Counted from the first letter of the stretch, positions 21,418 through 33,129 are shown. The stretch is DNA of 64,000 nt from Protopterus annectens (GCF_019279795.1 NC_056743.1:1779253549-1779317548); one strand, 5' to 3'. Made by a program: numbers and translations. The notes: a model not told the origin generated them from the letters alone.

Positions 21418-23830
21418 TCACATCACATCAAAATGTAGTAAACTGTTACAACAAGTAGGTTTCCTATAGACAGAACTGGTCAAACATTCTTCTCTATAAT
21501 CTTTCAAAATCGTGACATCCAAGTAGTTGATACTGTCACGATTGTAAGAAAGTGTAAACTTTAGGAATGAGGTAGCACTATTAATGTCATCAATAAAACC
21601 TGCAATCTCATCCTCCACACAACAAGAATGTCATCAAAAAATAGGAGGTAAATCCTCCATGACATTTCAGGAAATTGTTTAAATAACATCTGCCTTTCCC
21701 ATTGTAGGAGGGCAATGTTAGCAAAAATGGGGCACAAGAGGACCCCATTGCTACCCCCTTTATCTGTTTGAAATATTGGCCCTCTAGAAACACAAAATTA
21801 TATTTCGAAGCCATTTCCATACAAAAAAACTAAAACATTAATTTCATTATTACTCAACTTGGTACATTCACATAAAAAATCATGGAACCATTTGAGGCCA
21901 ATGTTATGTGGAATTACATTAAATAATTCAACTACATCAACAGTAAGAAAGATGAAATTTGTTGAAAAATCCAAACTCTTCATCCTCAGTAAAAAGTCCC
22001 AGGAGTCCCTGCATATGTGGGCAAAGTTGTCCAAACAATTCTTTAATTTTCAGCCCACATATTTCCCCAAGGGGGTGGGTTTTTGACTTCCTGTTATTCA
22101 CAATTGGCCTCACTGGTGGATCAGTGTTGCATTTATGTATTTTGGGTATCCCAAATATATTAGTCACCACCGAAAAATTCACATGCAAATAGTTATGCAA
22201 ATCAGGGGTAATTTCACCCTCTTCCATCATATCTTGCAGCCAAAAATCTATCCTATGGTAAGCGAGGTTGATGTAATTATGTGCGGTTTCTTCATATAGC
22301 TCACAGTTGGACACATGACTCGGCATTCTGTTCAAATAATCATTTTGTTCATTATTTCCACCCATCCCACTTTATAGGGTTTCATAACCCTGAGACTCTT
22401 GTTTCTAGCCAACTCAAACAATAATTGAGACTCCTTGGCATTCAAATTGCCTTAACCCATAGTATTAAATATACACGTTTCCAATTATCTTAATTTAAAT
22501 TCAGCATTAGCAAAGGAAAAACTAAAGGGGGATTAAAAATACATTTTCCATACAAATAGTCTATTGTTCTGGTAATCATCAAAAGTCAAACAAAAATTTA
22601 GCTTTCTGAGATATAACTTTAAATCAATTAGGAGACCATCAATTCTGAATTTAGAGGAGGGAACAAACAAATCCCCTCTACTCAATAAACAAGCATGCTC
22701 AACAGTATGCGACACATCACCGTAGTTGTAAAGAGAAAAGTCACCTGTATTGTTTTTGACCATTGTTGGTCCACAATCATCCCTATTGAACGCATTTCCT
22801 TTCCAAAAGTTACTGCATTTTGCTCTGATCTGTGTCTCATGTATTGCTAGTAAGGACGATGATACTGTCTGTATGGAGCTTGAGGTGTTGTCCTATAATT
22901 GGGGGGAGTGGATCCTTCTGCCTCTCCCTTTGATACATCAATCATTCCGACATCCATATAGTGTTTCCATCAAAGGGCCTTCCTCTTCAACTTCAGGTTC
23001 CGCCTCTTAATCCAGTAATTCCACTTCATTTGTACCTTGCTGAAAGGGCTGACTTGTATTGGCCGTTGCAGTTTAAGGATATATCTGCCCTTCCGAGTAT
23101 TCCAACTGGTCCCTCTCAAACTTTTTCTCTGTCCTTTTTTTTTAATATTAGATTTGTCTTTATCAACCCGCTGGAAAATTTCCTTACAGTTGGAGAGATC
23201 TTGGGGAAACAAGTCCTTAGTAATTGTAGAATTTAGTTTACTGATTTCAGCCATCAGGACTTCAATATCCCTTTGGTTGTGTTTAATTAAACACTCCAAT
23301 AATTTGCACCCATGGTGATCAAAAAGGACAAGAAGATCAGCATATAGCTGTAATTCTGCCTTCAAGCCATAAGGAAATTTCCACAGATGTAAAAATTTCA
23401 GAATTCTCTTGACTTTGAAACATTCCCACAGGTACAAGTTCTCTAGTTGGAGTTTCCAGCATCTAAAAATCATTTTTTTTCAAAAACAGCAAGTGATTCC
23501 TTAAAGGTGGGCATGTCACCAACATTATTATGGTTACCAAATGCCAAGGTAGTCCTAAACCATTCAGAGTGTCCTTGTTGTTGCTAATTTTGCCCAAGCT
23601 AGACACAGTTTTGGAAATTTCCCTCTGTCCAGTGGTTAAGAGGCAAGATGGTGTTTGACAAAATTCACAATCCGAGTTTTAGTGCCGGTCACAATTTTGA
23701 TGGAAAACGTTAACTTTTATTGTTAGTTCTTGAACAAGCTGAGTTAGCAGACCCACACTTGCAATAACATTCTAGAGCCTGTTACTGTCAGAAGCATGGT
23801 TTACTAGACCTGGACCAGAGGACATATTAA
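21418..23830 (-). pseudogene. Penelope-like reverse transcriptase and N-terminal part, fossil
   Basis: Minus-strand pieces include an N-terminal helical region (23473-22970), a segment with HTVEHACLLSRGDLFVPSSK (22763-22533), GIPKIHKCNTDPPVRPIVNN (near 22130, the Penelope KIHK/RPI block), FLTVDVVELFNVIPHN (motif A region), IKGVAMGSSCAPFL (the MGS-P block) and SYNRDSINYLDVTILKD. These are typical of Penelope-family polymerases, which are related to telomerase RTs. The gene looks broken in several places. Confidence 0.8.
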
Positions 23831-24196
23831 CACAGCTAATAACCATGAGAAAAAAAAACAGAAACTAAAACCACCTTAATCCAATCCAAGGTCAAGTCAA
23901 AACCATTCCACTACAAGAATAAATTGAAACTTATTTAATACACCAAGTAGTTAGGCACTCTAAAATAACATACAGGATTAAGCTTCATCAGAATCATTTT
24001 TAAATGTAGTGACCATCTTTAAATACCCTCCCTTTACAAATCATGTGACCATAACACCAATAAAACATATTTATGCTGATAAAAACACACATAATGGTGC
24101 AAATTGTTTTAAACAATGTAAATATAAAAATAAATGAATTTTATAAAAAGGAAAAACATAATGTATAAGCACTTATTATATCCCAAATCATACCAC
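23831..24196 (-). repeat. Penelope pseudo-LTR, inverted copy
   Basis: Reverse complement matches 25218-25604 over about 370 bp, including CTTGACCTTGGATTGGATTA, TACTTGGTGTATTAAAT and GGTCACATGAT. On the minus strand it lies directly upstream of the coding region, as expected for the 5' terminal repeat. It lacks about 12 bp present in the other copy near 25440. Confidence 0.8.
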
Positions 24197-24204
24197 ACAA
24201 TGAT

Positions 24205-25208
24205 TACAGTCATGACAGTATCAACTACTTGGATGTCACTATTTTGAAAGATTATAGAGAAGAATGTTTGATGAGTTCTATCTATAGGAAATCTACTTAT
24301 TGTAACAGTTTGCTACATTTTGATGGTAACCACCCCATGCACCAAGAAACAGGGATGGTTAAGGGTCAATATATGCGTATAGCAGGAATGGTTTCCCAGC
24401 ACGATACTTTTTTGTTCGAATGTGAAAAACTAGGTCAGATGTTAGAAGCTAGCGGCTATCTGAGTCAAAAGGTGTCCTCCATTTGTAATGAAGTGGTGGA
24501 CAAGAGGATTTTGGGTGAAATTGTTCCCTTAATAAAATCTTCTTTTGGGTCAGTTTCTGACATGGTAAAGACTGGCAACAACTGGGTTAAAAACACCACT
24601 TGGTCTTTATCACTGAGTATTGTCCTGAGGCACCTCAGATTAGAAACATTTTGTCAAAAAACTGGAACATTTTTTCTTGTTTTAAACCTGGGATGGTTTT
24701 TAGAAGAGGTAGGACAATTAAAAACTGTCTAGGACAGAATTGTGGTCATTTTTATCATATCCAGAGTAACAAAAATCTGGGACTTTTAAATGTGTTTTTT
24801 GCAACCAATATAAAGAGGTCCTAAGTGGGAACCATGTGGTTGTGAACAACATTTTTATAAAATCTAGGTCTTTTAGCAACTGCAACACCTCAGGAGTACA
24901 CATTGCCCTGTCAAAAATGTCAGCATTTTTATATAGGTAAGACTCAGAGAAGATTTAGGGAGCATATCTATGAATGTGTTACTGATATTAAAAAGGGAAA
25001 TCTGGGAAATGCACTTGCAGAACATTTGATGGAACAGCCAGTCATTATTTCCTGTTTTTGTTTGTTTGTTTTAGAACATATAGCTAAAGATCTTAGGAGG
25101 GCAATGGGAGGATTAAATAGAGGAAAAGGAGTTGAGATGGCAATTAAGATTAAATGCTATGCCCCCCGGTTTAAATGGACATATATTTATCTATTGGGAG
25201 CATTCTGA
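24205..25208 (+). pseudogene. Penelope-like RT end and GIY-YIG endonuclease, fossil
   Basis: Plus-strand text starts at MDVTILKDYREECLMSS (RT end). It continues through ILSKNWNIFSCFKPGMVFRR, typical of the linker, and reaches MPCQKCQHFYIGKTQRRFRE (24903-24960), the CxxC plus YIG part of a GIY-YIG nuclease with its conserved Arg and His region. The nuclease nicks the target DNA for integration in this family. The gene looks broken. Confidence 0.8.
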
Positions 25209-25217
25209 GGCTTAGGT

Positions 25218-25604
25218 CTTATGTGGTATGATTTTGGATATAACAAGTGTTTATATATTCTGTTTTATTCTTTTTTATAAAATGTTTTTATGTTTATATT
25301 TACATTGAGTACAGCAATTTGCACCATTATGTGTGTTTGTTATTAGCATAAATGTGTTTTATTGGTGTTGTGGTCACATGATGTGTAAAGGGAGGGTATT
25401 TTAAGATGGTGGCTACATTTAAAAATTATTCTGATGAAGTCTATGATGAAAGCACTTAATCCTATATGTTATTTTACTGTGCCTAGATACTTGGTGTATT
25501 AAATTAATTTCCATTTATTCTTGTTGTGGACTGGTTTTGACTTGACCTTGGATTGGATTATGGTGGTTCTAGTTTCTGGGTTTTTCTCATTGTTATTGGC
25601 TGTA
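25218..25604 (+). repeat. Penelope pseudo-LTR, direct copy
   Basis: Follows the endonuclease on the plus strand. Similarity to the inverted copy stops at TTATTGGCTGT (about 25604). Near 25431-25451 the sequence CTGATGA, a 10-nt spacer and GAAA resembles a minimal hammerhead ribozyme core, a motif reported for Penelope terminal repeats. Stem pairing here is weak. Confidence 0.75.
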
Positions 25605-26790
25605 TAAATATATCCCCATGCAGCACCTCAGCCAAGCCCATATGGGCTATCTCTGCACACTGGTTATCCATTTTACATCCAGTGATTAGCTGCTGGCCTC
25701 AACACTGGCCTTCTTTACAAGGCTTGCTGATATCACCCACCTTAAGATCACTGGCTGACAGTGTAATATAGCTGCTGGCCTCAACATTGGCCTCCTTTAC
25801 AAGGCCTGCTGATGTCATCCACTTCAAGAGCACTTGCTGAGTGCGCAATATCAGATAAACATTGTGGCACATGCAATAAGTACTGTGAGCTATAGTGTGT
25901 AATACTAGATAGGTAAGGGGTCTAATCTCACAACATCCAACTTGTGTGTGCATGCATAAATATATCTCCATGCAGCACCTCAGGCAAGCCTGCATCTTGG
26001 TGCAATGGTTATGTGTTTTATGACCAGTGACTAGCTGCTGGCCTCAACATTGGTTTCCTTTACAATGCCTGCTGATGTCACCCAACTTAAGAGCACTGGC
26101 TGACAGCATACCTCTCAACTGTCCAGATATTTGCAGAATGTCCAGATTTTTGGTTCATCCTTTTGGTCTGTTCTTCATAAAATTTGTGGTTTAGCAAACC
26201 TCTCAACTGTCCAGATTTTTGCAGAATGTCCAGATTTTTTGGCTCATACTTTTGGTCTGTTCCTCATAAAATGTGTGGTTTTCTGGCAAATCACTGGGAC
26301 AATCTGAGGATTGAAGTCAGTAAATAATGACATGCATAATCCTCCAGAAAATGTATTTTAAAACAAACCCTGTTACTCTAGCAACTTTCTAAGCTTATAA
26401 GAGCAATATAAAAAATATGTCCCTATCTTTGTGCCTTTGTCATCCCCCCCCATTTTGTTGGGCTTTGTCCATATTTCTTGCAATAAGAGGTTGAGAGGTA
26501 TGGTTGCCAGTATGATATCAGATAAACAGCATGGCACATGTGATAAGTACTATGAGCTGTAGTGTGTATTACTGCATAGATAGGGGCTCTAATCTCAAAG
26601 CATCCAATCTATGTGTGTAAATATGTCTCCTTGCAACAGTAGAGATATGCCCATGTGGCCTAGCCCTGTGCATTAGTTATGCATTTAATGACCCTGTGAT
26701 GAGCTGCTAGCCTTAAATTGCCCTATTCTACATAAGCATAATTGATGTCTGCCACCATCTAGAGTTGTACGTGCAGAATACCCAGGTGAC
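25605..26790 (+). repeat. tandem array, about 350-bp units, tRNA-like
   Basis: Units start at TAAATATATCCCCATG (25605), TAAATATATCTCCATG (25957) and TAAATATGTCTCC (26618). The first spacing is 352 bp. The second is longer because of a transposon insertion (26107-26502) and the absence of one 82-bp sub-repeat. In unit 1 that sub-repeat (AGCTGCTGGCCTCAACA...) is itself doubled, at about 25689 and 25771. B-box-like GGTCTAATCTC and CTCTAATCTC precede CATCCAA in units 1 and 2. Confidence 0.7.
26107..26502. mobile_element. miniature inverted-repeat transposon (CATACCTCTCAACT family)
   Basis: Ends CATACCTCTCAACT and inverted AAGAGGTTGAGAGGTATG. It interrupts unit 2 of the array; the uninterrupted text can be inferred from unit 1 (CTGACAG...ATATCAGATAAAC). 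CAG occurs at both flanks, so a 3-bp duplication is possible but not proven. The left 88 bp are tandemly doubled (26110 and 26198). No coding capacity. Superfamily unassigned. Confidence 0.65.
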
Positions 26791-27274
26791 ATGCATCAAG
26801 ATTAGTAGCGTGTGACACAGGGTATGAAAGCATGATGACGCTGACTGCCCCCATTTTCCCTGATACACTGTTCTACACATATGAACCCAGGGAGTCATGC
26901 ACATTTACTGCCATATCTTGCTGATGTCATATATCTGATGTGCTGTCTTGCTATCCTATGCTGCTGTATTGCTGCCATGTGTCCATAGTTGAACCACTCA
27001 GACTCCTGGGACAAAAACATACACAGGTCTGTGACACATCTGTCATACTGTAACAGTTCCACTAGTGTACCATCAGGCAACAAAGATACACAATGTTTGA
27101 TGCGTAGTCCTGACACATGCCAGTATACAGTACCTGTCGTGGCCCACAACAACTGCCATGGCATAACACTACTGCACTACACAGACACATGTAAAGTTAT
27201 ATAGTCACCTTGTGCATCAGAGACATATACAGTATGCAGGTCCTTGCATCGATGGCAGGGATGTGGCACTGGAA
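26791..27274. other. unassigned region
   Basis: A minus-strand frame of 89 codons (26895-27164) resembles nothing I recognise. It may be the decayed 3' end of the Harbinger Myb-like region beside it. No gene called. Confidence 0.35.
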
Positions 27275-28410
27275 TCATAACATGCACAGGGTGTTATGTG
27301 GGGGTGTCAGAGGCCTAGGTTGTGCCAGACAGTTGACAGCCTGTGTGCAAGTCAGGAAGGGGTGCTGGTTAGATGGGCCATGGAGAGGTGCCGTGTGTGT
27401 CTTTAGGTGACCTGCATGTGACAGTGGTGTTGGAGTGTGTGTGTACACAGTCAAGCCCAGTGCTATCTCTACAAGTGTATGGTGGACAGCTGTAGACCAT
27501 ACATGGTAGAGTGGACAGTTCCCCATCTCTGGCTGTGAACACTGGAACTGGCTTCACCAGGAGTAGCACGAGCACCCCCATGCCCAAGGTCAGATGCAAT
27601 GCTAGTACCTGATGGTGACTGCTGCCTGCTGGGCCTGTTTCCTCCATGGAACCACCCAGGACCAAGTGCCCATTGCCTGCTATGTCACCATGTAACAGCA
27701 AACTTCCCTCTGCTGCACTGGAGGTACTACCACTATAGGAGTGTGAGTCTGCATGGCCAGGTGGGCTCTCAGCAGATGGTGTTGCTGGCCTATGTCCATG
27801 TGTCCAATGCCCAACTCCAACCAGATATTCCAGCACAGACAACGTGCACTCAGACAGACACTGTCTCAGCCCATTATCTGTTCACTGCATCAGTGAAATG
27901 ATGCAGGGCATCACAAATGTGGTGGAGGGAGTCACATATGTAAAACTGTGCTGCATCCTTAACCTTAAGCATCCATCTGGTGTTGTGTTCAGAAGATGCC
28001 TGTGCCTCCATGACTGCCCAAAACATTCTGCAAGTGACCCATGATATGACACCTGCAACAGGAGGTGGATGGGTAGCAGTCCTCTTTCAAACACACCTGT
28101 CAATCTGCCTATCTGAAACCTCACCTGCTCTCTGACTATGGTCAGTGTCTACACTCACTGATGCTATAGTTCTCACATTGCCTGTACTATGTCGCCACCC
28201 TCGGACTGTCCAATGTCTGTGGCTTCTGGTGACTGGGTATGTCTGGGCATACTGACTGTGCGTGGGGACAGTGGGGACAGAACAGGGATGTCAACCTCTG
28301 GGACAGATTCTGCCCCCCAACAACCCCACCTGTGCCTTACTACAGCCACCATCATCATCAGAGTCTGAAGAGACACTGACATCAGGTTGTGAGGGGGAAC
28401 AGACTCCAAC
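27275..28410 (-). pseudogene. possible Harbinger Myb-like protein, C-terminal exon remnant
   Basis: Overlapping minus-strand frames (28409-28173, then text to about 27880) give an acidic, Ser/Pro-rich stretch with SPEATDIGQSEGGD, followed by QFYICDSLHHICDALHHF, a helical segment of the kind found at the C-terminus of the Myb/SANT companion protein of Harbinger elements. It lies downstream of the Myb-like domain at 29430-29756 on the same strand, with a non-coding gap that could be an intron. Stops are present. Assignment is by context and is weak. Confidence 0.4.
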
Positions 28411-29290
28411 CCTCCTGTTCAACCTTTGAGAAGCAAGGCAAAAGCAGTACATTACCACTTGCATTATTATTTATGGTAATCCACAAAGACTCATACAAAT
28501 GGGGATCCACAACTGCATTACATGTCCCACATTTTCTCATCTCAGATCCCATACACAACATATACTCACAACAACATACACAGACTAGTCAAGCCCTGTA
28601 GAACATGCATGTCACCTACATCCAGTTAACTTTGTCAATATAATACACCTGTGAGGTATGCAATATGACAGTGTATGTGATAGAACTACACATAAAACCC
28701 AGTACACCTATCTTAAGAATGATATGTCATTTGTATTGTCACTGCCTCGGGTATGTACCATCTCCCTATTGTGTTTGAATGTTTGAACATCTTGGAGTAA
28801 TTGCCTCATGTATAGCAGGCTGCATAGATGCTCATAAATATAAGTGCAAACATGTTAATATTTGTAGAAATAAATACACACCTGTCATTCCCTAGTCTGT
28901 GCACAGTAGTTAACTGCTCTGAAATGGAACATACAACTAAATATTCTATGCTGGCTAAGCACAACAGTTGTGCATAAAGCAAAATGGCATCTCTTAACAT
29001 TCATAGCGTATATATATTATCCATAAAACAACAGTATCACGCTTACCAGGTACAGGACCATGGACTCTGGCCACACCTGATGGGCCTATGAAAAGGTGAT
29101 GGAGAGGCAATGTTAGCAACACCAAATGTTGCAGTGTTACAATGTGATATGTGCATATCTCCACATGTTCAGTAGCCAATGTGATATTGGCTATATTGCT
29201 CACATTCTGAGTATGTGCATAACTGTGGGTAACCCCCCCCCCCAATTGCAGATAGATATGACACTCAAATTGATCTGTAGAACCTGCCAT
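28411..29290. other. non-coding gap, possible intron of the Myb-like remnant
   Basis: AT-rich with no credible frame. It lies between two same-strand fragments of a probable Harbinger companion gene. Confidence 0.3.
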
Positions 29291-29394
29291 AATGACTGCT
29301 AATGTATAATACTGGTGAACACAGTAAGCTTATCTGGGTGCTCCTGTAATGTGGAGACTGTGGAACCCACCTCCAGGATGTATGGCATGAGGGA

Positions 29395-29756
29395 TGCCTA
29401 TTAGCTGTTGGTTGATCCTAGGTTTGCCAGGAATTCCTCTGTGGCTGTCAGTAGTTGTTCTAACTCAGGCCCTCCACTGGTGGCAGCACAATCCTTGGCA
29501 ACAGCAGCTGCCCTTTGACATGCAGCATTGATCATATCTGTGGCCCTGTGTCAGACCTGCTCATAGGCCTTGTCCTGATGGCCAATCCAACAGCCCGCAC
29601 AAGGTCACCCCACAGTGCTGCCCACTGATCATGATTGTGGTGACCCCTTGAAACATCGGGTAATGGTGGAGTCTGAGGCCATCCATTATAGCATCCTTTT
29701 CTGCTGATGAAAATGGCATATGTCTCCATCAGTACATCCTTCCTGCAAGACATCAA
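29395..29756 (-). pseudogene. Harbinger Myb/SANT-like companion protein, N-terminal part
   Basis: Minus-strand text starts MMSCRKDVLMETYAIFISRK, then DQWAALWGDLVRAVG, then, after a frame change, YEQV and HRATDMINAACQRAAAVAKD, ending in LLTATEEFLANLGSTNS. The W..LW.DLV.AVG...EQV.HR pattern is a Myb/SANT-type helix-turn-helix as found in the second protein of Harbinger transposons, which brings the transposase to DNA. It is related to the fragment at 35700-35937. Broken. Confidence 0.5.
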
Positions 29757-30149
29757 GATGGGAACACATTACAGGACCAGATAGGTGGATGTCCACTATG
29801 TACAGACCCTACACACCCATAATAGCCTGCCCTATCCACTGTTTCCTCATACGGCATACTCCATAGTCTGGAAACACTACATGTGTGGCTATCACCAAGA
29901 TAGTAGCAATACTGGGTAATGTCCCTGTGTGTTGTGACAGATTCTGCTGTATGTCTCTACACCAATCACCGCAGTGTACTGTGGTGTGTCCCCTACAGGC
30001 AAATCCCCACTAATATGTCATATGGCCACTGTTTGACAAATAGCATTGTGCTATTACAACAACTATATGGGGACAGCCCAGCAACACCAGTGTGGCAGAA
30101 TGACAGACAGCAATGTACACCTGCTATAGTATATGATGCCTGTAGGCAT
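29757..30149. other. unassigned spacer
   Basis: Nothing recognised. Confidence 0.3.
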
Positions 30150-30783
30150 CATACCTCTCAGCGATACAGATGTTTATAGAATGTCACCATGTTTGCCTCA
30201 TAGATGTGGTCATGGATGTGATCCTATTTTCACAAACATGTGGATGTCTAACAAATGGGTGTCAGATCATTGATGGTTGCTGTCAGAAAATTAAAACAGA
30301 ATCTAACTGTCACTTGACAGGCTCCTCAGGAAGCACTTATGCTACAGTAATATCTGTTAGGCTATTCACATTCTTAATTTGTATGGGCAATATGTGTAGT
30401 CTGTCACTTGAGTTTGGGCCTTTGTCCCCCATTAATTATGGCTTTGTCCTGATTTCTTACTGTAGAATGTTGAGATGTATGTTAGGCATAGCTCACAACC
30501 AGACAGGGATGAATGTCCATGAAACAGCGACTTAGCCAGAGTACACCAAGGACATTCAGGGACACTTTTACAGTGTTAGTACTATTTATGTGTGACATTG
30601 GCAGACTGAGAGGAGGTGAATTGCAGTACATCATTTGATGTTACAGGAGTGTACACCTTTACTTAGTATCACTATGTCTTAGATGTAATCCACTCTCTTT
30701 ACTACAACAGCTGACCACTGTAATAGGGAGTAACAGAGACAGAGCAGAGATGTGATTCAAAACAGGGGCAGTTGAGAGGCATG
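30150..30783. mobile_element. CATACCTCTCA-family transposon, longer copy
   Basis: Left end CATACCTCTCAGCGATACAG, right end inverted CAGTTGAGAGGCATG. The middle shares GAAAAT..AAACAG and TTTGGGCCTTTGTCCCCCAT-type text with 26107-26502, 31280-31540, 37140-37570 and 44770-45010. It is about 240 bp longer than the 26107 copy. No transposase frame. Confidence 0.55.
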
Positions 30784-31279
30784 GTTGTAGGTGTTGGACA
30801 GCAGAGTATCACTGGCATGTCACTATCATAGATCTAATACACACCTACTGTTTTAATCCCTATTTCCCATACCACCATCCTTCTATCTGCATCCCGTTTT
30901 ATGGGGAAATCTAGTACATACCTGGTAGAGAGATGTATTCCTTTGTTTGGAGTGTTCTTCTGCAAATACTGTGCACATACACTGTACGTGTGAGTAAAAC
31001 CACATACAGACCTGTTCTCCATAAGTAGGTGCTTGCCTTTTGTAGGTAATGCTTATTATCAGGTAATTGCCTCTGCACCAATCTGTGGCTCAGAATTGCT
31101 AATTGCATCCAAAACAACTGAATTGCACTATTATTAGCCAATGTCATGGCACCACACTGCTATATATTAGGCCTTCATTTAGGCCTTGGCCCCTTTCTCA
31201 GTTTTCAAGATAGACATTACTGAGGTGTGGAGACTACAGCATCACAGAGGGTAAGTAGAAATACTTCCCCTATAGATGT
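30784..31279. other. unassigned spacer
   Basis: Nothing recognised. Confidence 0.3.
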
Positions 31280-31540
31280 ATGAAATATGTGCACAGTTTT
31301 GTCTCATATGTTTGGGCAGTGTCTCATGACATTGTGGTCCTCTGGCAGTTCACTGGCAAACAATGTGGGTTGAGGTCAGTAAGGGGAGAGAGACATGTGA
31401 GTGTCAAAGTTCATACCCATCAGAATATGCATGTTAATGCGGTAGCTGCTATTCTTTCTAGTTACTCGCTGTCTTTGTAAGGGTAAACTGTGAGACATGT
31501 CCTTATCTCTAGGCCCTTGTCCCCCTCTTTATGTATGGAT
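31280..31540. repeat. CATACCTCTCA-family fragment
   Basis: Shares the family body: TTTGTCTCATATGTTTGGGC, GGTCAGTAAG, CAGAATATGCATGT, and a CCTTGTCCCCC-type end. Terminal repeats are lost. Confidence 0.45.
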
Positions 31541-31944
31541 GTGTTCGGGTCACCTGTTAAAGGGTTTTGAAGGTATGGTCAGTCTGTAGAAGGTACCTTA
31601 ACATATTGCTGTGTATGTTCCAAGCTGCAGCTGCTGCTGCAGGCTAGGATGCATATGGGGGAGTGTGAACAATGGAGGCCAGCAATCTGTACTTGTAACT
31701 GTGGCAGCAGTTGCAGCCCTGTTGTTACAGCAGAGCCAGGGTGAGGTAACCCTTTACAGTGCAATTAAGGCATGTGCATAAGGTACATCTTTTATGCAAC
31801 AGTGCCAATAGCAGAGTAATTGGCGACATATAGGTCAGCTGTATGAATATGTGCAGTGTCCTTCTACTTGCAGATCTTTGACTTGCAAAACTGGGTAGCA
31901 GTTAATTCAGTAATAGTAACCTATGAGGAATAAAACTGCATGAC
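31541..31944. other. unassigned spacer
   Basis: Nothing recognised apart from a few CTGCTGCTGC units near 31625. Confidence 0.3.
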
Positions 31945-32085
31945 TCAGTCATTACTTGCTGTCTCCTCAACAATGTAATTGAAGTGCAACACACTGGATT
32001 TGCACCCAGGACTGTGTGTGCCAAAATACACTGTATGCAAGATAGCAGACTGAGCTACTGAGTCAGTGCTGTAGCAGGTGTATTT
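31945..32085 (-). mobile_element. tRNA-derived SINE-like element
   Basis: On the minus strand: GACTCAGTAGCTCAGTCTGC (A-box region with TAGCTCAG), then GTCCTGGGTGCAAATCC (B-box region) about 45 bp later. The same arrangement, with close sequence, recurs at 34588-34685. These look like decayed tRNA-derived SINEs. The cloverleaf is incomplete, so it is not called as a tRNA gene. Confidence 0.55.
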
Positions 32086-32414
32086 GCCAGATATATGTGC
32101 AGACATACAGCCGTGACAGACATTTCCTGCAACCATCAGTATGTGCATGGCTTTCACAGGCAGTTGTTCTGTAGCAGGCTCCCAGCTGAAGATATGTACT
32201 GTGCTATTGATGCCCTAGCAGGCGTGTTTAACGATGTTGCAGATAGGAAACATTTACCTGCTATTGCAGGCCTCACGTACCGCTATTATTACTTATATGA
32301 CTGTCTGCTGGTGTATTTTTGCATAAGAGTCCCAGGTACACTCCCATTTTGCCCATCAGGTTCAATTTCAGTCTGTCAGTGGCAATCAGTATGTTGTGCT
32401 GAAAACAACTGTTT

Positions 32415-32490
32415 TAATTAAAGTCTGTGTGGCATAGTGGGTTAGTGCAGTACGCTGAAGTTGACAGGGGCCCAGATTTGAAATGTAACA
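32415..32490 (+). repeat. weak tRNA-like sequence
   Basis: GTGTGGCATAGTGGGTTAGTGC resembles an A box and CCCAGATTTGAAATG a degenerate B box. Too diverged to call a tRNA gene. It may be another SINE head. Confidence 0.3.
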
Positions 32491-32895
32491 GAGGTGCCAG
32501 AAACACATAAGTTCATTAAGGCACATTAAAGCTCATTTAAGTGGGTTTGCACGGGTTTGTGCATCGCATCGCTTAGCTCTGCACAAACCCACGCTAAAAA
32601 ATAAAAAGAAAATAAAAGAAAAATGGGGTGATAGTACAGTGATGAAATGGGGGTAAGAAGGGGAAAAACTCAAAGGCAGGTAGGGAAATGCAGGAAGGGT
32701 GTAGGAAAGAACCATAGCTTTCCATTTGTTGTACAGCAACAGCTGTACATTTTGACTGATTTTGTGGATGAATTTGCATTCTCAAACCCCAAAGACAGGG
32801 GTGAGGACAACATAAATGTGTTGTCAAGCCAATTGAACCACATTAGTTGTGTCCAGTGGACACATGTACAAAATGGTGAGCTATGTATGGGGGTG

Positions 32896-32922
32896 ATTTT
32901 TTTTTTTTTGTGGGAGAAGAAC

Positions 32923-32957
<35 letters not shown>
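32896..32957. repeat. two T tracts
   Basis: T runs of about 13 and 29 bases separated by GTGGGAGAAGAACCCA. Spurious Phe- or Lys-rich frames here are artefacts. Confidence 0.9.
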
Positions 32958-32959
<2 letters not shown>

Positions 32960-33035
32960 GAAGACAATGGAATGTTGGAGAAGGGATATAGGTACATGCT
33001 GTGAGGTAAGTCGGGTAGGAGAGGATGCAATTGCA

Positions 33036-33066
33036 GACAGACAAGACAGACAAGACAGACAAGAAA
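33036..33066. repeat. short tandem repeat, 10-bp unit
   Basis: GACAGACAAG repeated about three times. Confidence 0.85.
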
Positions 33067-33129
33067 GTACACAGGGGTAGTGTGTGACATATGAGGGGGG
33101 TAAACACTTTGGATGGGGAGGATGTTGTG

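Larger units (their letters stand above)
21418..25604. mobile_element. Penelope-like element with inverted 5' half (twin-primed arrangement)
   Basis: The left part (21418-24196) is in minus orientation and carries, in element order, a terminal repeat (24196-23831), the N-terminal region and most of the reverse transcriptase. The right part (24205-25604) is in plus orientation and carries the end of the RT, the GIY-YIG endonuclease and the other terminal repeat. The 5' end of the inverted part abuts an internal point of the 3' part. About 100 bp around INYLDVTILKDYREE is present in both parts (21425-21545 and 24205-24330). This is the geometry left by twin priming in LINEs. Penelope-like elements often carry such pseudo-LTR repeats. 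The coding parts look decayed. Confidence 0.8.

Noticed and set aside
30170-30535. 121-codon plus-strand frame
   Set aside because: Lies inside a non-autonomous transposon copy and is not open in the other copies.
32415-32490. Functional tRNA gene
   Set aside because: A and B boxes are weak and no full cloverleaf or acceptor stem can be drawn.
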